Shown one piece after another: positions 6,127 to 12,056 of a stretch of DNA of 64,000 bases. Each line of letters opens with the position of its first letter. The stretch's first letter is position 1. Both the position numbers and the translations under genes were made by a program. Source of the DNA: a virus; IMG/VR virus record IMGVR_UViG_3300021197_001365, positions 1 through 64,000 of that record; one strand, given 5' to 3'. The notes beneath the pieces were generated by a model. It was not told the origin of the DNA. It did no database searches and saw nothing but the letters and a program-made list of their open reading frames with translations.

Positions 6127-6553
6127 AGTTAAGTACATAACAAAAGCTAAACGCACATGGACTAAGCACAAACGACAGCTTGTGCGTAATGCGTTTAAGC
6201 ACGCTTTTTGGGAGATGAATCTGTACAAACTTGATGTACATATTGATATTCGTCTAGTGGGAACACCAAATGCCCCAGGAGCCTGCACAGATGCTGAAAC
6301 CAAGTACGTTGTGCATATTGATGGAACACAAGACCCAGAAGACATCGTTGAGACTCTGTTTCACGAACTGCAACACGTTGTTCAATACGCTCTTGGCTAT
6401 TTACAAGACGCAGAAAGTAAAGTATACTGGTTAGGTAACTGGTACACCGGCGATTATCAAGACACCGCTACCTCTGACTACTGGGATGCACCTTGGGAAG
6501 TAGAAGCTCGCCAGGTTGCATGGAATATGTCAGAAAATTACTACCAAAACTAA
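6119..6553 (+). CDS. HExxH zinc metalloprotease-like protein
   Basis: This 144-residue protein has a zinc-binding HExxH motif (ETLFHELQHVVQYALGY, HELQH about residues 79-83) and a downstream acidic segment (APWEVEARQVAW, about 124-135) whose glutamate could be the third ligand. This pattern matches small SprT- or minigluzincin-like metallopeptidases. Likely activity is cleavage of a host or phage protein in the cytoplasm; the substrate is unknown. The N-terminus is basic (KVKYITKAKRTWTKHKRQ). No signal peptide. It belongs to the operon begun at 5938. Confidence 0.75.
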   Translation: MAKVKYITKAKRTWTKHKRQLVRNAFKHAFWEMNLYKLDVHIDIRLVGTPNAPGACTDAETKYVVHIDGTQDPEDIVETLFHELQHVVQYALGYLQDAESKVYWLGNWYTGDYQDTATSDYWDAPWEVEARQVAWNMSENYYQN

Positions 6554-6561
6554 AAAAATTG

Positions 6562-6590
6562 TTGACAAAATGCTAAAACTACTCTATAAT
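6562..6590 (+). promoter_or_regulatory. Sigma70-type promoter
   Basis: TTGACA and TATAAT with a 17-base spacer, following an A-run, 45 bases upstream of the HTH gene at 6636. Confidence 0.85.
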
Positions 6591-6635
6591 ATATTTTCAA
6601 AAGTTGGAAAACAAACATTTTCGGGAGAAAAATTT

Positions 6636-6953
6636 ATGTCTGAAGCTACCAAAGTTGTAAACTACACTGACGAAATGGTTGAGACCATCGTTGCTACCTA
6701 CGAAGCTGCCCCTGAGCGCGCTACTGTTGACGCCCTTGCACAAAAATTTGGCAAGACTTCTCGTTCTATCATCGCTAAGCTGTCTACGCTTGGTATCTAT
6801 CAAGCTCCGGCTCGTGTTACCAAAACAGGTGTTCCTGTTGTCAAGAAGGAGACTTTGGTTGCTGAGATCAACAGCAAGCTCGGTGTTGAACTGCCTTCTC
6901 TGGTCAAGGCTAACAAGCAAGACCTCGAAGCACTTTTTGCGGCTCTCAGCTGA
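6636..6953 (+). CDS. Small HTH DNA-binding protein, paralogue B
   Basis: A 105-residue protein with its own promoter and terminator. I chose the ATG at 6636 because GGGAG lies just upstream and the longer frame begins inside the previous gene. It has the family layout: an N-terminal HTH (YTDEMVETIVATYEAAPE, then GKTSRSIIAKLSTLGIYQ) and a C-terminal helical unit (KKETLVAEINSKLGVELPSL, ANKQDLEALFAAL). Strong signals and separate transcription suggest an abundant product, possibly a regulator or a nucleoid-like protein. Confidence 0.85.
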   Translation: MSEATKVVNYTDEMVETIVATYEAAPERATVDALAQKFGKTSRSIIAKLSTLGIYQAPARVTKTGVPVVKKETLVAEINSKLGVELPSLVKANKQDLEALFAALS

Positions 6954-6995
6954 GAGTCGTACCCCAGGAGGTAGCCCATCTGCCTCCTTTCTTTT
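6943..6995 (+). terminator. Terminator after HTH paralogue B
   Basis: A perfect palindrome CTCTCAGCTGAGAG (6943-6956) spans the stop codon. It is followed by an AGGAGGT/GCCTCCT hairpin (6966-6988) with a T-rich tail. Confidence 0.7.
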
Positions 6996-7036
6996 GTAAG
7001 TGCATTTGCTAAGTGTGCTTTCAAAAGGAGACTACC

Positions 7037-7300
7037 ATGAAAAATAATTTTGTTGCTAAAAACGCACATAAGTTCAATCGTGCAAACGTCATGGTTGATC
7101 GTAAAAAAGAAGCCAAAAAGTCTGGGTACAAGCAAGACCAGGCCTGGCTAGGTTTGGGTAATTTTGAACGCGAAATAATTTATGAATATTATGAGCGTTC
7201 TGACCATGCTGGGTTACACTCGTATCTCATGTGTGTTCTGAATTTAACGAGCAGTCAAATCTACGAAATAAAGCAAAGCCTGAGAGACGGAGTATCCTAA
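7037..7300 (+). CDS. Small protein of unknown function
   Basis: An 87-residue protein starting at 7037 behind AAAAGGAG. The N-terminal half is basic (KNAHKFNRANVMVDRKKEAK). The second half has FEREIIYEYYERSDHAGLHS and a tail LTSSQIYEIKQSLRDG that resembles a short DNA-binding helix pair. Stop and next start overlap as TAATG. Family not recognised. Confidence 0.7.
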   Translation: MKNNFVAKNAHKFNRANVMVDRKKEAKKSGYKQDQAWLGLGNFEREIIYEYYERSDHAGLHSYLMCVLNLTSSQIYEIKQSLRDGVS

Positions 7301-7488
7301 TGGCTAAATTAAAAGAGAATGCTGATTCAGTATGTTTTCGAATACAGTCGTACATGATTGAAGCAAGTAACAACCCCGCTCCGATTCTGCATATGAATGC
7401 TGACGGTTTAGTGATTGAGTACAATGATGAAGAAACTGGACACAAGATTTTTGAGAAAATATCTGACGTTCAAAAAAATAATTCTTGA
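7300..7488 (+). CDS. Small acidic protein of unknown function
   Basis: A 62-residue protein whose ATG overlaps the previous stop. It carries DSVCFRIQSYMIEASN and VIEYNDEETGHKIFEKISD. Its stop codon lies inside the -35 of the next promoter. Family not recognised. Confidence 0.65.
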   Translation: MAKLKENADSVCFRIQSYMIEASNNPAPILHMNADGLVIEYNDEETGHKIFEKISDVQKNNS

Positions 7489-7514
7489 CTTTTTGTGGTC
7501 ACTTCAAGTATAAT
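7485..7514 (+). promoter_or_regulatory. Promoter of the 0.54-kb RNA
   Basis: TTGACT and TATAAT with an 18-base spacer. The predicted start is near 7521, with no protein gene following before a strong terminator at 8027-8059. Confidence 0.85.
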
Positions 7515-7520
7515 ATCTTT

Positions 7521-8059
7521 TGAAAAGTCGGAAATAGACCAAGTTTTGAGGAAGTCATGGACGCCAAGGTGTGCTACCCACCTGCGATAAGACAGTAAAG
7601 ATCCCGGTAAAAGTTAACTCGGCCTATCCGGAGCCTCAGCCCATTTGTTCCACCTTCGTTGACCCCGCCGTGTACAGGTTGAAAGGCATCGTCAGTGGAA
7701 CAAGTGCTAATGCGGAATGGCAAAGCACGTTAAAAAGTACCATTTCAGTGTGCGTGGCGCACTAGTTAGTCCACACGCTCTACTCCGAAGCGTCCAAATG
7801 TCGGCAGTACGTTTAGAAGGCGTATAGCTTCTATCCAGTTAAGGTTTGGTGCGATTTCTACCACTGGGATATCAAAAAGAAAAATGCGGTAAGAGTGTAA
7901 ACGCGATACATTCTTAGGTACGTGAGGAAGGCGGTGCGTATCACTATAACTATAGAAGTCTTACTGACAACAGTCTATTATTGCAAAGAGGCGTCGAAAA
8001 CCTTGACTGTGGAAGGAAGGCGGAGGAATCCCTGCATAGAAATATGTGGGGATTTTTTT
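7521..8059 (+). ncRNA. Predicted 0.54-kb structured non-coding RNA
   Basis: A transcription unit of about 540 bases, bounded by a consensus promoter and a 12-bp-stem intrinsic terminator, with no reading frame that has both a ribosome site and sensible content. Base composition is more balanced than in neighbouring genes. Local hairpins are visible, such as GGTG-tgctacc-CACC near 7570 and AGTGTGCG-tgg-CGCACT at 7747-7763, and GGAAGGCGG occurs twice (near 7925 and 8014). I could not match it to tmRNA or RNase P landmarks. Its size is in the range of large phage RNAs, but no class is claimed. Confidence 0.65.
8027..8059 (+). terminator. Strong terminator of the 0.54-kb RNA
   Basis: AATCCCTGCATA (8027-8038) pairs over 12 positions, including two G-U pairs, with TATGTGGGGATT (8043-8054) around a GAAA tetraloop, followed by a run of T. 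Confidence 0.9.
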
Positions 8060-8080
8060 ATGCGTGTTCAAAAATATTTC

Positions 8081-8109
8081 TTGACATTCTTGTTGAAATT
8101 TGAGATAAT
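8081..8109 (+). promoter_or_regulatory. Sigma70-type promoter
   Basis: TTGACA and GATAAT with a 17-base spacer, preceded by AAAAATATTTC. It drives the genes at 8141-9017. Confidence 0.8.
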
Positions 8110-8140
8110 ACATGAGTCTGAAATCTAAGGAGAAAATTCT

Positions 8141-8173
8141 ATGCTGACAATTGGAGGTACTAAGTATGGGTGA
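8141..8173 (+). CDS. 10-residue leader peptide (MLTIGGTKYG)
   Basis: An ATG behind TAAGGAG opens a ten-codon frame whose end overlaps the start of the next gene by 8 bases. The second gene's ribosome site (GGAGG) lies inside this mini-frame, so the arrangement suits translational coupling. It could also be chance. Confidence 0.35.
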   Translation: MLTIGGTKYG

Positions 8174-8519
8174 CATTATTGATTTTCGAAGTAGAAAGAA
8201 GTATCCACAAGATGCTGAGACTTCTGTAATTATGAACAGGCTTAATAACCTGCAAGAAGCTCTGCGTGACGTTTATAAGCATATCGAGGACGGTTGGAAC
8301 AGTATGCAAGTGATGGAAACTGAGTGTGAGAAAGTAGAAAAAGCATACGACTCAGTCCTCTGCGACCTTGGCGAGGTTATGGGAGCCGAAAATATCCCAG
8401 TAGAGTTCCTGGAGTACTCAAAAAATGTAAGAGTAGACTGCCAGGATGACGGAAGTTTTAAGTTGGTTTGGGAACCAGATCAGGATTTTCACATTATTTT
8501 TACACCCGAAGAGGATTAA
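8166..8519 (+). CDS. Coiled-coil small protein of unknown function
   Basis: This 117-residue protein uses the ATG at 8166 behind TTGGAGG. It begins MGDIIDFRSRKKYP, has a long helical, probably coiled-coil middle (MNRLNNLQEALRDVYKHIED to VEKAYDSVLCDLGEVMG) and an acidic beta-rich end. The opening resembles short phage proteins that start MGEIIDFKSRK, but I know no function for them. It is the first main gene of a three-gene operon with an HTH protein and a membrane protein. Confidence 0.75.
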   Translation: MGDIIDFRSRKKYPQDAETSVIMNRLNNLQEALRDVYKHIEDGWNSMQVMETECEKVEKAYDSVLCDLGEVMGAENIPVEFLEYSKNVRVDCQDDGSFKLVWEPDQDFHIIFTPEED

Positions 8520-8828
8520 ATGAACTATACAAAAGACCAAACAGAGTACATGATTGAGAAGTACAAGACAAACCCGTCTAGGGATACAGTAGAGGAGCTA
8601 GCAGATGAATTTTCGAAGAGTATTAAGTCGATTATTGGCAAGTTATCACGGGAGGGTGTATATCGCAGAGAGGTCTACAGAACCAAAACCGGAGAGAACC
8701 CCGTTACGAAAGTCGAGATTGTATCCAATATTGCTGATGCGCTTGGAATCGAAATTGACAATTTGGCTGGTCTCGAGAAAGCTCCAAAAGCAACTCTCAA
8801 AGCAATCGAAAGAGTACTATCAGAATAA
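8520..8828 (+). CDS. Small HTH DNA-binding protein, paralogue C
   Basis: A 102-residue protein starting directly at the base after the upstream stop. The N-terminal HTH (MNYTKDQTEYMIEKYKTNPS, then SKSIKSIIGKLSREGVYR) and the C-terminal unit (TKVEIVSNIADALGIEIDNL, GLEKAPKATLKAIERVL) align closely with paralogues A and B. The linker RTKTGENPVTK is also shared in type with RVTKTGVPVVKK of B. Predicted to bind DNA. Confidence 0.85.
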   Translation: MNYTKDQTEYMIEKYKTNPSRDTVEELADEFSKSIKSIIGKLSREGVYRREVYRTKTGENPVTKVEIVSNIADALGIEIDNLAGLEKAPKATLKAIERVLSE

Positions 8829-8861
8829 CCCTTGTCAGGGGTCTCAACGGGGTTAAAAAGT

Positions 8862-9017
8862 ATGAAAGATATTATGTTTGTCCTGTGGTTTCTTTATGTC
8901 TCAGTATTCACAGTAATTACTTGGTTTACAAAGATAGGCTCTCTAGCAGAATTTTTAATATCAATACTAGTCTGGGTTATACTTGTATCTCTACCATTAA
9001 TACTCTTTCCAGATTAG
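8862..9017 (+). CDS. Two-pass membrane protein
   Basis: A 51-residue protein with two hydrophobic spans (MFVLWFLYVSVFTVITWF; FLISILVWVILVSLPLILF). I chose ATG 8862; a TTG at 8832 would add ten residues. No clear Shine-Dalgarno, so it is probably coupled to the HTH gene upstream. Function unknown; holin-like size but no evidence. Confidence 0.55.
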   Translation: MKDIMFVLWFLYVSVFTVITWFTKIGSLAEFLISILVWVILVSLPLILFPD

Positions 9018-9039
9018 ACGCTTCTAGCACAAAATTTCC

Positions 9040-9389
9040 CCAAAGTAATAAAAAACTTTAGTCCAGTACCTTGTACGATGATCGCGAATTGGCGTAAGTT
9101 GAGCGTGTGAACAAAAAACGAAATTTGACTTAAGTGTGGAGGGGTTGTGGCGGGATCGTTAATGAGTTATTTGATTAACGGGGTCATTAACGATTGGTCG
9201 AAGTTTACTTTGACAGAAGCAAAGTAAGAATGGGATTATCGATAGATTCAATGCAACAACAAGCTAATTAGTGGGTACGCACTCTCTCTCGCTTACGCTT
9301 CGAGAGTGCTTATCGCACAAATAACTTTATGCACAGTATCTATCTTAGAGTTTAGTAGAATCTCGATTGACCGTATTGTTTAACAATTA
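9040..9389 (-). ncRNA. Possible leftward structured RNA
   Basis: A leftward promoter with predicted start near 9389 faces a segment lacking genes but rich in perfect stems: GCACTCTC/GAGAGTGC (9279-9286 with 9302-9309), TACTTTG/CAAAGTA (9206-9226) and ATCGTTAATGA/TCATTAACGAT (9155-9194). The left end is uncertain; only a weak hairpin (AAAGT/ACTTT near 9045) is seen before the opposing gene's 3' end. Confidence 0.4.
9155..9194. repeat. 11-bp perfect inverted repeat
   Basis: ATCGTTAATGA (9155-9165) and TCATTAACGAT (9184-9194) are perfect inverted copies around an 18-base loop that contains a further GATTAACG. It could be an RNA stem or a DNA-binding site. Confidence 0.75.
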
Positions 9390-9395
9390 GTATAT

Positions 9396-9424
9396 ATTTT
9401 ACCACACATTATGGCATAACACAA
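9396..9424 (-). promoter_or_regulatory. Leftward promoter
   Basis: TTGTGT (9424-9419) and TAAAAT (9401-9396) are 17 bases apart on the minus strand. The upstream AAAAATAGTAC block is identical to that of the leftward promoter at 11271. Confidence 0.6.
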
Positions 9425-9524
9425 GTACTATTTTTCTATGGTGTCATTGATTTCCTGGGTTGAACGTACTCCAGGAAACGTAAAAAAGTTTTAAACTAGA
9501 AGAGGGGATATGGTAAAAAACTTC

Positions 9525-9553
9525 TTGACATTTCGTTTTTTGTTTGCTATAAT
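9525..9553 (+). promoter_or_regulatory. Sigma70-type promoter
   Basis: TTGACA and TATAAT with a 17-base spacer, 21 bases upstream of the gene at 9575. Confidence 0.85.
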
Positions 9554-9574
9554 ATAAGAAAATGGAGACTTAAA

Positions 9575-9775
9575 ATGCGTAAGTACTACATCGTGTGGTT
9601 CAAAAGTGGGCTAGAAATTTACTGGCTGAACACTTGGCTAGACTACTACGATGCCTTACGAGAAGCACAAAGTTTAAATCAGCGTGACTACAAAGCATAT
9701 TATTACGTTACCTTAGGAGAAATTAAAGATGGCAAAGCAAATGATCTACGACCCCGTTCTTACTCGCAAGTTTAG
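9575..9775 (+). CDS. Small aromatic-rich protein
   Basis: A 66-residue protein starting at 9575 after ATGGAGAC, rich in Tyr and Trp (MRKYYIVWFKSGLEIYWLNT, YKAYYYVTLGEIKDG). It overlaps the next gene by 47 bases. Function unknown; first gene of a four-gene operon of micro-proteins. Confidence 0.65.
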   Translation: MRKYYIVWFKSGLEIYWLNTWLDYYDALREAQSLNQRDYKAYYYVTLGEIKDGKANDLRPRSYSQV

Positions 9776-9938
9776 AAAAGGGCGATTTTCTGGCAAGAAA
9801 GTAGTATCTCACGGTTCTTATCGAGCAAAGCGTAAGCCCAACTCACCTCTTCTTGAAAGAGCGGAGCGAGTAAAAGCTGCCTCCACCTTTGGAAAGAGTG
9901 CTGAGTTCAAGTTCGCTATCTACGGTATTTCAGCATGA
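9729..9938 (+). CDS. Small basic protein
   Basis: A 69-residue, strongly basic protein starting at 9729 behind AGGAG (RKFRKGRFSGKKVVSHGSYR, RAKRKPNSPLLERAERVK). Its charge suggests nucleic-acid binding, but no fold is recognised. The stop overlaps the next ATG. Confidence 0.6.
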   Translation: MAKQMIYDPVLTRKFRKGRFSGKKVVSHGSYRAKRKPNSPLLERAERVKAASTFGKSAEFKFAIYGISA

Positions 9939-10105
9939 CTCACATCGTACGAGAAGTCGTAAGGCCTGGACAGTACATTTTCAAAGTTTTTGACCTTCGT
10001 GGAGCATTGATGTATCACGGAGCATCCGAAAGTGTAGCAACTGCAACAGTGGAAAAATTAAAAAAACAGGAGAAAAAGCGTGAAAATCTTCCTACTAACT
10101 CTTGA
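9935..10105 (+). CDS. 56-residue protein of unknown function
   Basis: The ATG at 9935 overlaps the previous stop (ATGA) and the end overlaps the next gene by 26 bases. It opens MTHIVREVVRPGQYIFKVFD, has a beta-rich look and a lysine-rich tail (KLKKQEKKRE). Confidence 0.55.
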   Translation: MTHIVREVVRPGQYIFKVFDLRGALMYHGASESVATATVEKLKKQEKKRENLPTNS

Positions 10106-10295
10106 AAACTATATGGCTACACTTGCGAGTATAGAAGGTGCATACTCTACCGCACACAAAGCAGGAGTAGCTGCACGATGCCTTCCCAAATCAGAGGGAG
10201 GTCTTACTCCGAGAGTGAAAGTGTTAGAGGTGGATGCTCCATTAGAGGTAGACATAGAACATATAGAAGATATATTTATAAAAGCCCGCTTATAG
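10080..10295 (+). CDS. Small protein of unknown function
   Basis: A 71-residue protein with a GTG start at 10080 behind AGGAG. It carries MKIFLLTLENYMATLASIEG and an acidic end (VDAPLEVDIEHIEDIFI). Its last codons form the left arm and loop of the terminator. Confidence 0.55.
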   Translation: MKIFLLTLENYMATLASIEGAYSTAHKAGVAARCLPKSEGGLTPRVKVLEVDAPLEVDIEHIEDIFIKARL

Positions 10296-10305
10296 GGCTT
10301 TTTTT
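10282..10305 (+). terminator. Rho-independent terminator
   Basis: AAGCCC (10282-10287) and GGGCTT (10295-10300) form the stem, followed by a T-run. It overlaps the 3' end of the preceding gene and separates it from the converging leftward operon. Confidence 0.85.
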
Positions 10306-10495
10306 ATATGACGTACAAATGGAGGGCATTTCGCAAGTAGAGGAGTGTAGAAAGTATACCGAGTGTCATCCCTGCGATCGTGATAATTTTTATACACGCA
10401 AACTCCAGTGGAGACAACTTGATTACGATGGTTGTAGATTCCTGTTCCTCCTTCCAGCACGAGGTAGAGCCAAAGAACTTCCAAAGATCTCTCAC
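10304..10495 (-). CDS. Small membrane protein, last gene of the leftward operon
   Basis: A 63-residue frame whose GTG overlaps the stop of the MazG-like gene (GTGA). The N-terminus is polar (RDLWKFFGSTSCWKEEQES) and the second half hydrophobic (FACIKIITIAGMTLGILSTL). The overlap and the membrane segment favour it over the competing minus-strand frame at 10290-10484, but support is moderate. Confidence 0.4.
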   Translation of the reverse strand: MRDLWKFFGSTSCWKEEQESTTIVIKLSPLEFACIKIITIAGMTLGILSTLLYLRNALHLYVI

Positions 10496-10878
10496 TGGTT
10501 TAGAATACTCTCTAAATCTGGGGCAAAGAATCCTGGCCCTTTCATTACCTTTCCATTCTCAGCTTTAATTGGTGTACCATCTTCACCGAGCTTACTCATA
10601 TTAGAAGCATGTACCTCAGTAAAACACTCATCAAGGTCAATACCAAATGTATGACCAGCACCGTAGACAACATATAATATGTCGGTGAGAGCATCTGCAA
10701 TTTCCACCATGTCTTTATTTGTGATAGCTTCAACCAGCTCATCTACTTCTTCTTGTATTAAATCTACCCGCAGTTCTCTCACAGCCCGGTCAGGCCAAGT
10801 CGGTTCTACAAGAACATCCTGGCCAAAGGCTTCCATGAAGTCGCCTACTAATTCAAAATTTGTCCCGTTTGAGCTCAT
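10492..10878 (-). CDS. MazG/PRA-PH-like nucleotide pyrophosphohydrolase
   Basis: A 128-residue all-helical enzyme. The metal-binding helices are visible as QEEVDELVEAI and EIADALTDILYVVYGAG, with the C-terminal ASNMSKLGEDG and VMKGPGFFAPDL typical of phage phosphoribosyl-ATP-pyrophosphohydrolase-like proteins. It should hydrolyse a nucleoside triphosphate to the monophosphate and pyrophosphate. Phage members are thought to clean nucleotide pools or alter host alarmone signalling; which applies here is not shown. I chose ATG 10878 behind GAGG because the longer frame runs back through the bS21 gene, which it overlaps by 26 bases. Confidence 0.85.
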   Translation of the reverse strand: MSSNGTNFELVGDFMEAFGQDVLVEPTWPDRAVRELRVDLIQEEVDELVEAITNKDMVEIADALTDILYVVYGAGHTFGIDLDECFTEVHASNMSKLGEDGTPIKAENGKVMKGPGFFAPDLESILNQ

Positions 10879-11053
10879 TATCTTTTCGCCTCTTTTGTTC
10901 CCTCTTCTTTGCAGCTTGTTTTCCTTTATGCCGCACTGTAGAAGGTTTTTCATAATACTCTCGATTTCGATATTCAAATATAATCTCATTTGATTTCTTT
11001 TTAAATACACGAATCGCTCGTTCTACATTGTTGTTTCTTACTTTAACTCTCAT
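10853..11053 (-). CDS. rpsU: Ribosomal protein bS21 homologue
   Basis: This 66-residue basic protein matches bacterial bS21 along its length: VKVRNNNVERAIRVFKKK, EYRNREYYEKPSTVRHKGK and a lysine/arginine-rich C-terminus (AAKKREQKRRKDNELKRD). bS21 binds the 30S platform near the anti-Shine-Dalgarno and helps initiation. Phage-encoded bS21 is known from marine and very large phages and is thought to steer host ribosomes towards viral messages. ATG 11053 lies 6 bases after the preceding stop, with only a weak ribosome site, so it is likely translationally coupled. Confidence 0.92.
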   Translation of the reverse strand: MRVKVRNNNVERAIRVFKKKSNEIIFEYRNREYYEKPSTVRHKGKQAAKKREQKRRKDNELKRDKF

Positions 11054-11059
11054 ATATTC

Positions 11060-11263
11060 TTATAGGTAGCCTGAGCCTATTTGCATTTCTTCTTTCTTGA
11101 AATACCAGCCTCTCTTTTTTAAGTACGCAACTTGTTTACGAATCGCATTCGGACTTCGCCCAGGTAGCACATCTAACAGTTGTTGCATACTTAGTACGTA
11201 ATAGAAGTCACGAAGAGCATGACGCTCATCGGTTGTCCAAGGTTGCTTTTCATACTTTTTCAT
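11060..11263 (-). CDS. Myb/SANT-like DNA-binding protein, leaderless start
   Basis: A 67-residue protein with a Myb/SANT-like HTH (KQPWTTDERHALRDFYYVLS, then GRSPNAIRKQVAYLKKRGWY). It resembles the N-terminal unit of the phage's larger HTH family. The only sensible ATG, 11263, lies 7 bases after the -10 hexamer, so the message would start at or next to the start codon. The longer frame upstream would begin inside the promoter. First gene of the leftward bS21/MazG operon and a candidate autoregulator. Confidence 0.75.
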   Translation of the reverse strand: MKKYEKQPWTTDERHALRDFYYVLSMQQLLDVLPGRSPNAIRKQVAYLKKRGWYFKKEEMQIGSGYL

Positions 11264-11270
11264 ACTGTAT

Positions 11271-11299
11271 ATTATAAGGGATGCAAGTTTGAAAGTCAA
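11271..11299 (-). promoter_or_regulatory. Promoter of the bS21 operon
   Basis: TTGACT (11299-11294) and TATAAT (11276-11271) are 17 bases apart on the minus strand, behind AAAAATAGTAC. Confidence 0.85.
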
Positions 11300-11342
11300 G
11301 TACTATTTTTAACGTTGTTTGCCACACACCAAAAAATTTTTC

Positions 11343-11371
11343 TTGACTTTGATGCTGATTTTTGATACAAT
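11343..11371 (+). promoter_or_regulatory. Sigma70-type promoter
   Basis: TTGACT and TACAAT with a 17-base spacer after an A/T-rich block. Together with the leftward promoter at 11271-11299 it forms a compact divergent control region. Confidence 0.8.
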
Positions 11372-11425
11372 AGTCTCGTGTGAAAAGTTTAACCATTAAA
11401 CTAAGTTTCAAACGGAGTGGTAAGT

Positions 11426-11566
11426 TTGTCTATTGATTTAATAATTTTTATACTATGCCTTTGCGGATGCGGGTTGCACAGTTGGCATCTTGGCAAACAA
11501 CAGGGTATAGAAGGAGCGGTTCAATATCTTATTGACCAAGGCTATATCGAAGTGGAGGATGAATGA
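11426..11566 (+). CDS. 46-residue membrane-anchored peptide
   Basis: A TTG start at 11426 behind CGGAG opens a peptide with a Cys-rich hydrophobic anchor (SIDLIIFILCLCGCGLH) and a conserved-looking tail (GIEGAVQYLIDQGYIEVEDE). Peptides ending in this kind of GYIE-acidic tail are common in marine phages, with no known role. It overlaps the next gene by ATGA. Confidence 0.65.
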   Translation: MSIDLIIFILCLCGCGLHSWHLGKQQGIEGAVQYLIDQGYIEVEDE

Positions 11567-11970
11567 AAAAACTATTGGCGGGATTGGTACTTCTCGGCTT
11601 TTCAGCCGGAGTTGCTGGAGAGACCGTTATTAACTATGATGACGGATCGACATATACGCTCACGGACGGGCAAGAAATATACATTAGTAATACGCGCAGT
11701 GCGCTGTTTAAAAGACAATTAATGAAAAACAAGGACACGTTCTTTCGTGTACAAAAGCCTTGGACTAAACGTGACTACGTACCAGAACCACAGGATCCTT
11801 TTCAACCTGGGTCTCATGAATGGTGCAAAGCCTATGTTCCTTGGAGCGAAGGTTTAACCTTTGACATGATTACGTGGCAACGTTTTTGTGACACCGACAG
11901 CGACGGTAAGTACGGATGTGGTGACGACGGCTTTAATGACTCAGAAGACGGAGGAGTTTGCTCCTCTTAA
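11563..11970 (+). CDS. Secreted protein with signal peptide
   Basis: A 135-residue protein with a clear signal peptide (MKKLLAGLVLLGFSAGVAG, cut about residue 19). The mature part has paired cysteines (EWCKAYVPW, RFCDTDSDGKYGCGDDGFND, GGVCSS) and Asp-rich DTDSDGKYGCGDD that could bind calcium. Periplasmic export is expected, with disulphides likely. Similar short secreted proteins occur in marine vibrio and Alteromonas phages, without known function. A GAGGAG-tttg-CTCCTC hairpin covers the stop region. Confidence 0.75.
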   Translation: MKKLLAGLVLLGFSAGVAGETVINYDDGSTYTLTDGQEIYISNTRSALFKRQLMKNKDTFFRVQKPWTKRDYVPEPQDPFQPGSHEWCKAYVPWSEGLTFDMITWQRFCDTDSDGKYGCGDDGFNDSEDGGVCSS

Positions 11971-11995
11971 CCCCCGGGGCTACGGCCCCTTTCTA
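11951..11995 (+). terminator. Hairpins after the secreted-protein gene (weak terminator)
   Basis: A GAGGAG/CTCCTC stem (11951-11966) and a GGGGC-TACG-GCCCC stem with a stable tetraloop (11976-11989) are followed by only TTT. They may cause partial termination or message processing. Two more small hairpins (GGGC/GCCC at 12000-12016; GCGTaCC-GAAA-GGACGC at 12019-12035) follow before the heat-shock gene. Confidence 0.5.
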
Positions 11996-12056
11996 ACCCG
12001 GGCATCGAAAGAGCCCAAGCGTACCGAAAGGACGCAATTCATAAAAGGAGAACTTT

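Larger units (their letters stand above)
9018..9574. other. Gene-free structured segment
   Basis: About 560 bases without a plausible gene. It contains a leftward promoter (9396-9424), an 11-bp perfect inverted repeat, two further perfect hairpins and, at its right end, the rightward promoter at 9525. It may encode a leftward RNA or serve as a cis-acting site such as an origin. Confidence 0.6.

Noticed and set aside
7571-7765. 64-residue frame inside the RNA region
   Set aside because: No ribosome site, Cys/Pro-rich odd composition, and it lies within a promoter-to-terminator unit without other coding signs. The 68-residue frame at 7922-8128 runs through the terminator.
7521-8059. RNase P RNA or tmRNA
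   Set aside because: GAGGAAGTC and GCGGTAAGAG recall RNase P phrases, but they occur in a wrong context and the other universal segments are missing. No tmRNA acceptor end, T-arm or tag frame is visible.
10290-10484. 64-residue minus-strand frame
   Set aside because: It competes with the frame at 10304-10495, which has GTGA coupling and a membrane segment.
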